Origin: Leptolinea sp.
Lineage (GTDB): Bacteria; Chloroflexota; Anaerolineae; Anaerolineales; Anaerolineaceae
Direction of reading: 5' to 3'
DNA: 36,867 nt
NCBI GenBank assembly: GCA_012798535.1
Contig: JAAZMZ010000035.1
Span: forward strand, 1 to 36,867
Shown: positions 1 to 7,224 of the stretch, piece after piece
Numbering within the stretch: position 1 is the stretch's first letter
Layout: each line of letters starts with the position of its first letter
Translations under genes and position numbers: made by a program
The notes under the pieces: generated by a model
The model's database searches: none
What the model was told of the DNA's origin: nothing
What the model saw: the letters and a program-made list of their open reading frames with translations, nothing else

Positions 1-461
1 AGCGTATTCCAGGTTTCTTTTTGTAGTCTACTGTTCGGTTCATTCAATAATTCAAAATACAGTGTCTCGGGGAAGAAATGATAGTGTGAAGAAAGTTGTT
101 CCCAAAGAGACAGGAACCGCATTTCCTGCCCTGCCGGGTCCTGCATGATCTCATGGTAGTGATGCACATCCAGTATGATGTTGAGACCTTCCTGTAGTCC
201 TGAATTCACCGCCATATCCACCTGCTCCAGGAAATCTTCCTTGAGTTCATATGGTGGATTATTCTGCATATGTGCCGAAAAACGTACGGGTAGCCGAACT
301 GTATTGAATCCTGCCGAATGAATGATCGCAAAATACTCCGGCCGGATCGCCACATTCCACTTACCCAGATTGGGAGCATCCAGTGCATTTCCGATGTTCA
401 CTCCGTGCATGATCCCATCCATTCCATTATCAATTTTATTGGTCACCGCTCTATGCTCCAT
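1..461 (-). CDS. Glycoside hydrolase family 5 (endoglucanase-like), N-terminal part, cut by window edge
   Basis: The first 153 codons are present and the C-terminus lies beyond base 1. The translation shows GH5 hallmarks in order: GVNIGNALDAP near residues 20-30, AGFNTVRLPVRFSAH around 50-64, LDVHHYHE near 100, and LLNEPN near the edge, where the Glu is the expected acid/base catalyst. GH5 enzymes hydrolyse beta-1,4-glucans and related polysaccharides. No signal peptide is visible, so this is either a cytoplasmic form or the start is misjudged. The ATG at 461 follows an in-frame TGA two codons upstream; ATGs at 422 and 410 are alternatives, the last sitting directly before the conserved core. 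It lies 53 bp downstream of the tetR gene on the same strand, so co-transcription and TetR control are likely. Family call is firm; substrate is not known. Confidence 0.85.
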   Translation of the reverse strand, partial: MEHRAVTNKIDNGMDGIMHGVNIGNALDAPNLGKWNVAIRPEYFAIIHSAGFNTVRLPVRFSAHMQNNPPYELKEDFLEQVDMAVNSGLQEGLNIILDVHHYHEIMQDPAGQEMRFLSLWEQLSSHYHFFPETLYFELLNEPNSRLQKETWNT

Positions 462-514
462 CGAGAATCAAATCTTTTTTTGATTTCCATTCCTTTGAAT
501 TTTTGAGTTCTTCT

Positions 515-1087
515 TCATCTTCCGGTTAACCAGCGTTCCAATTGATTGATTGAATTGTCAATCCGGCGTATTCCAGTGGTAGTCTGTAATGCTGCTCCCT
601 GCATTAATAAAATGATGGTTGTCGCCACCTGGTCCGGGTCTAAATAATTCGGCCAGAAACCCTGACGGATACCGGTTTGTAGGAGGTTTTCCAATTTTCG
701 ATGCCATTTCTCCTCATATTCCTGAAATCGCGAGATGGAAAATGACCTGCCTGCCCGCAGCTGCATTTCGGATAACACGGCAAACAATCCAGGGTCATCC
801 CTCATCCGCCGGGACAATCGGGATAAATGTGCATGCAATTGCTCACGGGGTGTCCCGGCAGGCTCTTCAGATAATATCCCCAGTGTTGAGAACAGGTGAT
901 CCAAAACACCTTCGATGAGGTCCTCTTTGGTCGCGAAGTAGTAATACATTGTCGCCGGGTTGATCCCTACGCGGGCAGCCACAACCCGGATACGTAGTCC
1001 TTCCAATCCTTTTTCGGCAATCACCTCGCAAGCCGCCTGGATCAAAGCCGTCCTTCTGTCCTGTGATTGAGTGTGGAGAATTTCCAT
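515..1087 (-). CDS. TetR/AcrR family transcriptional repressor
   Basis: The 190-residue protein has an N-terminal TetR helix-turn-helix (residues about 12-58) with the typical pattern ending NPATMYYYFATKEDLIEGV. The rest is a poorly conserved helical ligand-binding and dimerisation domain. Such proteins bind palindromic operators and release them on ligand binding. Length is normal for the family. It is transcribed away from ino1, with the GH5 gene downstream on the same strand. Its promoter region holds two copies of a 14-bp palindrome, which suggests autoregulation. The ligand cannot be told from sequence; the neighbouring glycoside hydrolase suggests a link to carbohydrate use or cell-wall stress, but that is inference. 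Confidence 0.9.
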   Translation of the reverse strand: MEILHTQSQDRRTALIQAACEVIAEKGLEGLRIRVVAARVGINPATMYYYFATKEDLIEGVLDHLFSTLGILSEEPAGTPREQLHAHLSRLSRRMRDDPGLFAVLSEMQLRAGRSFSISRFQEYEEKWHRKLENLLQTGIRQGFWPNYLDPDQVATTIILLMQGAALQTTTGIRRIDNSINQLERWLTGR

Positions 1088-1101
1088 GAGTTTTTCTCTC
1101 T

Positions 1102-1115
1102 ATCAACTGTTTGAT
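1102..1115. promoter_or_regulatory. Candidate TetR operator, copy 1
   Basis: ATCAACTGTTTGAT is an interrupted palindrome (ATCAA-4-TTGAT) that differs by one base from the copy at 1146-1159. It covers the predicted transcription start of the tetR gene. Centre-to-centre distance between the two copies is 44 bp, about four helical turns. It is the natural candidate for the site bound by the adjacent TetR protein. Confidence 0.6.
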
Positions 1116-1117
1116 TG

Positions 1118-1146
1118 ATAATAACACAAGTCACAATGGTATTCAA
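1118..1146 (-). promoter_or_regulatory. Predicted sigma-70 promoter of the tetR-GH5 unit
   Basis: Read on the minus strand, TTGAAT (1146-1141) and TATTAT (1123-1118) are separated by exactly 17 bp. The -35 box abuts operator copy 2 and the predicted start point falls in operator copy 1, so repressor binding would block this promoter. Confidence 0.55.
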
Positions 1147-1159
1147 TCAATTGTTTGAT
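1146..1159. promoter_or_regulatory. Candidate TetR operator, copy 2
   Basis: ATCAATTGTTTGAT repeats the palindrome at 1102-1115 with a single substitution. It overlaps the edge of the predicted tetR -35 box and lies about 100 bp upstream of ino1, so the repressor could also influence ino1. Confidence 0.6.
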
Positions 1160-1257
1160 AGAATCGATGAAATGAACGGCATTCAAGATATTCAGGTACT
1201 ATAATTTTTAAATTCTTATATTTGTAGATATTTCTTTCAAAAAAGGAGCATTTGTAA

Positions 1258-2352
1258 ATGACCACCAGTAAGAAAGTCCGCGTCGCCATAATTGGAGTCG
1301 GTAATTGTGCCTCTTCTTTTGTGCAAGGCGTTCAATTCTATCGCAATGCTAAAGAAACCGAACGCGTCCCTGGATTAATGCATGTCAATCTTGGCGGTTA
1401 TCATATCAACGATATCGAATTTACCGCCGCTTTTGATGTGGTGGATACCAAGGTTGGTAAGGACCTATCGGAGGCCATTTTTGCCTATCCCAATAACACT
1501 TTTAAATTTTCGGATGTTCCCAATCTGAACGTCCCCGTATACCGCGGGATGACGCATGACGGCCTGGGAAAATATCTGTCCCAGATCCTCACCAAGGCGC
1601 CCGGCCCCACTGCAGATATCGTCAAAATTCTGAAGGACACAAAAACCGATGTAGTGGTCAGCTACCTGCCGGTCGGGTCAGAAATGGCCACCAAGTGGTA
1701 TGCCGAACAGATTCTGGATGCCGGTTGTGCCATGGTGAATGCCATTCCTGTTTTCATTGCCAGTTCAGAATACTGGGGCTCCCGGTTCAAACAGCGTGGT
1801 TTGCCGATCATCGGGGATGATATCAAAAGCCAGGTCGGCGCCACTATTGTTCACCGCACCCTGACCAGTCTATTTGTCGACCGGGGTGTCAAACTGGATC
1901 GCACCTATCAATTGAATTTCGGCGGTAACACCGATTTCATGAACATGCTGGAACGCGAACGGCTTGAATCCAAAAAGATCTCCAAGACCGGCTCCGTGCA
2001 AAGTCAGCTTCCCACACCCCTGCCGGCGGAAGCCATCCATGTCGGCCCCAGTGATTACGTCCCCTGGTTGACCGACCGCAAGTGGTGTTATATCCGCATG
2101 GAAGGCACCACGTTTGGCGAGGTTCCTCTCAACCTCGAAACCAAACTGGAAGTCTGGGATTCACCCAATTCGGCCGGTGTGATCATCGACGCGGTGCGCT
2201 GTGCCCGGATTGCATTAGATCGCGGCATGTCCGGGCCATTGATTGGCCCCTCCTCCTACTTCATGAAGACTCCACCGAAGCAATTCCGCGACAGTGTGTG
2301 CCGTGAGATGGTTGAAGCCTTCATTCGGGGGGAACAAACCGAGGAGGCATGA
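1258..2352 (+). CDS. ino1: Myo-inositol-1-phosphate synthase
   Basis: The enzyme converts glucose-6-phosphate to 1L-myo-inositol-1-phosphate using bound NAD+, the first step towards phosphatidylinositol, inositol solutes or mycothiol-like thiols. The 364-residue protein matches the short prokaryotic (actinobacterial/archaeal) form. It starts with a Rossmann motif GVGNCASS (residues about 12-19) and carries the [12 protein letters not shown] segment with the conserved lysine, and the signature [11 protein letters not shown] near residues 221-231. The ATG is well supported by AAGGAG at 1243-1248, nine bases upstream. A TATAAT lies at 1200-1205 but has no good -35 partner. It diverges from tetR and leads a plus-strand run of envelope genes. 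No inositol monophosphatase or phosphatidylinositol synthase is in the window, so the end product is open. Confidence 0.95.
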   Translation: MTTSKKVRVAIIGVGNCASSFVQGVQFYRNAKETERVPGLMHVNLGGYHINDIEFTAAFDVVDTKVGKDLSEAIFAYPNNTFKFSDVPNLNVPVYRGMTHDGLGKYLSQILTKAPGPTADIVKILKDTKTDVVVSYLPVGSEMATKWYAEQILDAGCAMVNAIPVFIASSEYWGSRFKQRGLPIIGDDIKSQVGATIVHRTLTSLFVDRGVKLDRTYQLNFGGNTDFMNMLERERLESKKISKTGSVQSQLPTPLPAEAIHVGPSDYVPWLTDRKWCYIRMEGTTFGEVPLNLETKLEVWDSPNSAGVIIDAVRCARIALDRGMSGPLIGPSSYFMKTPPKQFRDSVCREMVEAFIRGEQTEEA

Positions 2353-2394
2353 TTTAGTCCTATCGTGGTCAAACTTACTGGTAGAATTCAGGTT

Positions 2395-3588
2395 ATGACC
2401 ACACACAACTTCATCAGCCGCCGCATCCGGGTCATAGGAAGTATGCTGCTTTTAGGAGCGGTCTTCCTTTCCGGCTGCGGCGGTTCATCATCTCAGTCTG
2501 CTCAACCACAGATTGATCTCACAAAACAATTTCAAGACGCACTGTTGACCGCGACCTATGCCGTGCCCGCGGCAACGGCCACTCCGGCGCCGCCAACAGA
2601 GACACCCACCCCCACCATTGATCCCAATATCACACCGCCCGCGCTGCCCGATATATATCGCTCACAATTCTTGAAACCACTGGATATCCCCCGGGCATAT
2701 GTATCAGATACCTGTACCTACCTGCGCAATCGATGGGATCCCAATAAGAGCGAACCGGGTACGATTGTCATGCCCATTATGTTCCATGGAATTGCCGCGG
2801 AAGAGGCTTCAAAAGATAACGATATCAGCAAGAAAGACTTTAGAGTATTAATGAAGTCTCTGAAAGATCTGGGATTTGAAGCCATTGGTATGCAGCAGTT
2901 TGTAGATTTTATGTACGATAATGCGAAAATTCCTTCTCGGTCTGTTCTTTTGATTGTAGATGACCGGCATCACAGGGAATACTTCGACGAGAACTTCAAA
3001 ACCTATTTCGATGAATGGGGCTGGCCGGTGATCAATTCCTGGATCAGCTTTAAAGACAACACTCAAGATCTGATCAATGAACAACGGGAGTTGATCTCCG
3101 CGGGGTATGTGGATTATCAGGCGCATGGTGTCGTTCATAATTACTTCCAGAATGATGAAACCTTCCTGCGCGGTGAGCTGCAGGGTTCCATCGACGCCAT
3201 GAAGCGTGATCTGAATGTCACCCCTATCGCCTATATCTGGCCTGGAGGAGGTTTCTCCGCCCTTTCCGTTCAAATCGCCCGCGAAGTCGGCTACAAAGTC
3301 GGCTTCACCACTGTTCCACGCAGCCCGGTAATGTACAACTGGATTCCACTGGCGGACCAGATGGACCCCCAGAGACCTGGATACGCTCCTGAAGGCTCTG
3401 CAGGTGATCCTCTGATGACCATTCCGCGCTTCTGGGATTCGGATGCTTATTACCGGTTGGATGAAGTCCGCCTGACCGGTAAGGAAGCGGCTGCCGCTGC
3501 CGAGGTATCTAAAGCCAATGAGCTTTTGTATTACGATATCATCTGTAAACCAAAACTGGGAGCTATTCCAACTCTCACCCCGCAATAA
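2395..3588 (+). CDS. Lipoprotein with polysaccharide deacetylase (NodB/CE4-like) domain
   Basis: The ATG at 2395 gives a proper lipoprotein signal: basic start, hydrophobic stretch, and lipobox LSGC. A GTG at 2365 would only add ten residues before it. A Ser/Thr/Pro-rich tether follows (PTETPTPTIDP). The catalytic region contains NodB-like motifs in order: VDDRHH (the Asp-Asp of motif 1, normally TFDDG), HGVVH (motif 2 His pair that binds metal), and WPGGGFS (motif 3 equivalent). CE4 enzymes remove acetyl groups from peptidoglycan or other polysaccharides, so this one would act outside the membrane. It sits 42 bp after ino1 and 11 bp before the HIT gene, and M23 lipoproteins follow, which fits cell-wall modification. 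The altered motif 1 leaves substrate and full activity uncertain. Confidence 0.8.
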   Translation: MTTHNFISRRIRVIGSMLLLGAVFLSGCGGSSSQSAQPQIDLTKQFQDALLTATYAVPAATATPAPPTETPTPTIDPNITPPALPDIYRSQFLKPLDIPRAYVSDTCTYLRNRWDPNKSEPGTIVMPIMFHGIAAEEASKDNDISKKDFRVLMKSLKDLGFEAIGMQQFVDFMYDNAKIPSRSVLLIVDDRHHREYFDENFKTYFDEWGWPVINSWISFKDNTQDLINEQRELISAGYVDYQAHGVVHNYFQNDETFLRGELQGSIDAMKRDLNVTPIAYIWPGGGFSALSVQIAREVGYKVGFTTVPRSPVMYNWIPLADQMDPQRPGYAPEGSAGDPLMTIPRFWDSDAYYRLDEVRLTGKEAAAAAEVSKANELLYYDIICKPKLGAIPTLTPQ

Positions 3589-3599
3589 ACTTCAAAATC

Positions 3600-3947
3600 A
3601 TGCCATCACCCTGTCTGTTCTGTGAAATCATTGCCGGCCGTTTGCCTGGACAAATTGTCTATCAGGATGATCTGGTAACAGCTTTTTGTGATCGATTTCC
3701 GCGGGCACCTGTACACATTTTGATTGTCCCTAACCGCCACATTGATTCGGTCAGTATGTTGTGCGCCGAAGACGAGATGGTGATCGGTCGCTTGATCCTG
3801 ACTGCCCGGCAACTGGCCGTGAAAACGAAGATCGACCAGACGGGATACCGTCTGGTCATCAATACCGGTCCTGATGCCGGTCAATCGGTACATCATTTGC
3901 ACCTTCACCTGCTGGGCGGAAAGTCCATGCCCCTGATGGGAGGATAA
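3600..3947 (+). CDS. HIT family (histidine triad) nucleotide-binding protein
   Basis: This 115-residue protein is the usual size of HINT-type proteins. It opens with CLFCEIIAGRLPG, the typical zinc-linked N-terminus, has the middle segment PVHILIVPNRHI, and ends with the triad HHLHLHLLGG (residues about 100-109). HIT hydrolases cleave nucleoside phosphoramidates and adenylates; the central triad His forms the covalent intermediate. It lies 11 bp after the deacetylase gene and 3 bp before the first M23 lipoprotein gene, so it is probably part of that transcript, though a functional link to the envelope genes is not evident. Confidence 0.93.
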   Translation: MPSPCLFCEIIAGRLPGQIVYQDDLVTAFCDRFPRAPVHILIVPNRHIDSVSMLCAEDEMVIGRLILTARQLAVKTKIDQTGYRLVINTGPDAGQSVHHLHLHLLGGKSMPLMGG

Positions 3948-3950
3948 CCG

Positions 3951-5465
3951 GTGAAATCCACGCATCGATTATCGATTGTGGCATTGATCCTGGTCATGAT
4001 TTCTCTGGCCTGTGTGAGAAATGCATTTTCCAATGAAATGACCGACGAAGAGAAGATCCGGGGCACTGCTTCTGTTCTGGCCACACAGGCGATATTAAAT
4101 CCTCCTCGAAAACCGGGCGAACTCGCACCCACTCCCACCCCGGACAAACCGCATACCCTTCCAACGTTGCGCAGCGATCCTGAAAAATATTACGCCCAGG
4201 CCGGCGATACCTATGGGAAAATCGCGAACGATCATGGGATCACCCTTCAGGAACTCATCGAAGAAAATGACATCCTGGATGAGAACATGTTGAGTATCGG
4301 CCAGGAATTGGACATTCCGGCAGGAAAACCGGTTGGCAAAGCTCCTTCCTTTAAAGTAATCCCGGATTCAGAACTGGTATTCGGACCGACCACCACAACC
4401 TTCAGCGCAGCCGGGTTCATGGAAGGACGGCAGGGGTACCTGAACAATTACAGTGAAACGGTGGATGATATCCAATTGGCCGGTGTTGAGGTCATTAATA
4501 AAGTCGCCCGCGATTACTCAGTCAATCCCCGCCTGCTGTTAGCCCTGTTGGAGTATATGGGCGGATGGGTCACAAATCCGCGGCCTGCCGCCGAACAAGT
4601 CGAATTTCCACTGGGTTATGATGATCCGGCATATAAAGGTCTTTACCTGCAGTTGAGCTTCGCCGCCAATAATCTAAACAGAGGATTCTATCTCTGGCAG
4701 GCAAACGCGCTGGGCCAGTTCATATTAAAAGACGGCAGCCTCATTGTTCCAGATGCAACCGTCAATGCCGGCACAGCAGGAGTTCAGTACTTCTTTAGTA
4801 AAATGCTGGGAAAAGACGCCTGGGAGAGAGCCGTGACTGACCACGGACTGATCAGTCAATATCAATTCCTGTTCAGTTATCCTTTTGATCTTGGTATGGA
4901 ACCACTTTTACCCAGAGGCTTGCGCCAGCCCAAATGGCATTTACCTTTCGAGCCGGGTGTTGAGTGGTCATTTACCGGCGGCCCGCATTCTGCCTGGGGT
5001 ACCGGTTCTGCCTGGGGTGCACTTGATTTCGCACCGCCGGGAGATATGCTCGGATGCAACACCTCAGATGACTGGGTGGTTGCCATGGCAGATGGCAAGA
5101 TCATTAGGGCGAATAATGGCGCAGTGGTCGAAGATCTAGATGGAGATGGAAAAGAACAGACCGGATGGACCATTCTTTACATGCACATTGAGAACCGGGA
5201 CCGCGTGGAACGTGGAACAATAGTAAAAGCCGGAGATCGTATCGGCCATCCTTCCTGTGAAGGTGGTATTTCAACCGGTACGCATTTGCACATTGCCAGA
5301 AGGTATAATGGCACGTGGATTGCAGCGGATGGATCTATCCCCTTCGTTATGGACGAATGGACTTCTTCCGGCCGGGGAACGGAATACGACGGTGAGCTTA
5401 CCCGTGAGAATATCACAATTGAAGCCTGGGATGGTCGCAAGACAGAGAATCAAATCAAAAGATAA
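3951..5465 (+). CDS. LysM/M23 peptidase lipoprotein, paralogue 1
   Basis: The 504-residue protein starts with GTG three bases after the HIT stop. Its signal peptide ends in a lipobox ISLAC (Cys21), so it is membrane-anchored on the outside. After a Pro/Thr-rich linker comes one LysM domain (about 80-124; YYAQAGDTYGKIA), which binds peptidoglycan. A conserved middle region follows (about 175-330; NPRLLLALLEY). The C-terminal M23 (LytM-type) domain shows GGPH about residue 344, ALDF, YMHI and GTHLHIA about 443-449, the Zn2+ and catalytic residues of glycyl or peptidoglycan cross-link endopeptidases. A DLDGDG loop lies inside this domain. The metal motif residues are all present, so activity is expected. 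Paralogues 2 and 3 follow directly; the last 35 bp overlap paralogue 2. Confidence 0.9.
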   Translation: MKSTHRLSIVALILVMISLACVRNAFSNEMTDEEKIRGTASVLATQAILNPPRKPGELAPTPTPDKPHTLPTLRSDPEKYYAQAGDTYGKIANDHGITLQELIEENDILDENMLSIGQELDIPAGKPVGKAPSFKVIPDSELVFGPTTTTFSAAGFMEGRQGYLNNYSETVDDIQLAGVEVINKVARDYSVNPRLLLALLEYMGGWVTNPRPAAEQVEFPLGYDDPAYKGLYLQLSFAANNLNRGFYLWQANALGQFILKDGSLIVPDATVNAGTAGVQYFFSKMLGKDAWERAVTDHGLISQYQFLFSYPFDLGMEPLLPRGLRQPKWHLPFEPGVEWSFTGGPHSAWGTGSAWGALDFAPPGDMLGCNTSDDWVVAMADGKIIRANNGAVVEDLDGDGKEQTGWTILYMHIENRDRVERGTIVKAGDRIGHPSCEGGISTGTHLHIARRYNGTWIAADGSIPFVMDEWTSSGRGTEYDGELTRENITIEAWDGRKTENQIKR

Positions 5466-7218
5466 TCTTTCCGCGTTACTGGTTATCGCAATTTCTTTTT
5501 TTCTTGCTTCCTGTGCGCCGGCTTATTCAAGTTCCATAGACCTTACCGCAACTTCCCAGACAGGTGCCTATTCCCGCACCCAGGCTGCCAGGAGTTCCAC
5601 TACACCGGAGGAAAATCCGGGTTCTGATGGTTTACATGACCCGGTGGCGATCCCATCTTCCACGCCTCTACAACCTTTAGCTACGAAGACCATCGCCGAA
5701 GTCCGGCAGGTCACCGCTGTGCCTGCCAGACCAACTACCACTGAGATAATTGAGAATACTCCTACATCAATTCCCACCCGGGAATCTACGAGAACATCGC
5801 CTCCACCCACAAAAACACTAGCTCCCCTCGTTCAACCGTCAGGGCCAACCCGCACACCCCTGATATCTCCGACCATTCCTCCCGTAGAATCCTTCCAAAA
5901 AGAAACCGACCAGAAAATGGTCCTGTATTATTCTCAGGCGGGTGACACCCGGCAGGCGCTGGCAGTTCGTTTCGGTGTATCAGTAGATGAGATCACATCA
6001 CCACAGGAAGTACCCACATCCGGACTTCTCAATCCCAATCAGTTACTGGTGATTCCTAAACATCTCGAAAATACCGGGCCGAGTGGTATTCTGATGCCGG
6101 ACAGTGAAGTGGTGTATTCACCCTCCGCTCTTGATTTCGATATTGAAACCTTTATCAACAAAAAGGGTGGTTACCTGAGCACCTACAGGGAATATCTTTC
6201 CAGCGGATGGCACACCGGTGCGCAGGTGATCCAGCGCGTGGCAATTGAAAACTCCATTAATCCGCGTCTTCTGGTCACAATGTTGGAATATCGCAGTCAC
6301 TGGCTGACCAACAAGACTCCCAGTCCACTCGAAACAGAGTACCCGATCACATTAAAACCCATGATGTATCAAAACCTGTATCACCAACTTAGCTGGGCGG
6401 TGCAGCAGTTTTCGATTGGATATTACGGCTGGCGGGCTGGATTGATCACAGAATTGAAATTCCCGAACGGTGAAGTCATGCGTCTGGCCCCCGAGTTGAA
6501 TGCCGGAACGGTGGCCGTACAATACCTATTTTCGACCATCGCCAATAAAGATGAATGGGGTGCATCTTTGTACTCACCGGGAAGCCTCTCTGAGCTTCAC
6601 GCGGAATTATTTGGAAACCCGTGGTTAAGAGCCCAGAAATTTGAACCACTTTATCCGACCGATCTCAAACAGCCGGTGCTTGAGCTGCCCTATAAGGCCG
6701 GTCAAAGCTGGAGCCTGAGCGGCGGACCGCATTCCGCCTGGGGGCCGGATGGCGCGTTGGCCGCGTTGGATTTCGCGCCGCCCAGTAATTTTCATGGATG
6801 CGCAGAATCCAATGAATGGGTAACGGCATCCGCACCGGGACTGGTTGTCCGCTCTGCAAATGGGGTAGTCATGGTTGACCTGGATGGAGATGGATATGAG
6901 CAGACCGGATGGGCAATTTTGTATTTGCACATTGCCACACGGGAGAGAATCCCTGTTGGAACTTTCCTGAATCAGGATGATCCCATCGGGCACCCCTCCT
7001 GCGAAGGAGGCCAGGCAACCGGTACGCACGTGCATATCGCTCGAAAATACAACGGGGAATGGATTCTGGCAGACAGTCCCATGCCATTCGTGCTCAGCGG
7101 TTGGCAGGCGCATGCCGGTGAAAAACCTTATCTAGGTACATTGACCAATGGTGTGAAGGTCGCAGAAGCCAACACCAGCGGGACAATGGTTACATTGACC
7201 AACCGCCCGAAACAATAA
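5431..7218 (+). CDS. LysM/M23 peptidase lipoprotein, paralogue 2
   Basis: The start chosen is ATG 5431, because it gives a clean lipoprotein signal ending in LASC (Cys28); longer in-frame starts reach back to 5257 inside the preceding gene and would bury the signal. The coding region overlaps paralogue 1 by 35 bp in another frame. The 595-residue product has the longest Pro/Thr/Ser-rich tether of the three (about residues 30-155), then LysM (about 165-210; YYSQAGDTRQALA), the shared middle region (NPRLLVTMLEY about 277) and the M23 domain (GGPHSAWGPDG about 431, ALDFAP, YLHI, GTHVHIA about 531). DLDGDG is retained. The long tether would let the catalytic domain reach further from the membrane than its relatives. 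Confidence 0.88.
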   Translation: MVARQRIKSKDNLSALLVIAISFFLASCAPAYSSSIDLTATSQTGAYSRTQAARSSTTPEENPGSDGLHDPVAIPSSTPLQPLATKTIAEVRQVTAVPARPTTTEIIENTPTSIPTRESTRTSPPPTKTLAPLVQPSGPTRTPLISPTIPPVESFQKETDQKMVLYYSQAGDTRQALAVRFGVSVDEITSPQEVPTSGLLNPNQLLVIPKHLENTGPSGILMPDSEVVYSPSALDFDIETFINKKGGYLSTYREYLSSGWHTGAQVIQRVAIENSINPRLLVTMLEYRSHWLTNKTPSPLETEYPITLKPMMYQNLYHQLSWAVQQFSIGYYGWRAGLITELKFPNGEVMRLAPELNAGTVAVQYLFSTIANKDEWGASLYSPGSLSELHAELFGNPWLRAQKFEPLYPTDLKQPVLELPYKAGQSWSLSGGPHSAWGPDGALAALDFAPPSNFHGCAESNEWVTASAPGLVVRSANGVVMVDLDGDGYEQTGWAILYLHIATRERIPVGTFLNQDDPIGHPSCEGGQATGTHVHIARKYNGEWILADSPMPFVLSGWQAHAGEKPYLGTLTNGVKVAEANTSGTMVTLTNRPKQ

Positions 7219-7224
7219 CGTACC

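Noticed and set aside
2848..3585. Long minus-strand open frame (245 codons) within the deacetylase gene
   Set aside because: It is fully antisense to a gene with clear family motifs and a lipoprotein signal, and its own product shows no recognisable domain.
5257..5430. Longer N-terminus for LysM/M23 paralogue 2
   Set aside because: It would lie wholly within paralogue 1 in another frame and would place the lipoprotein signal internally.
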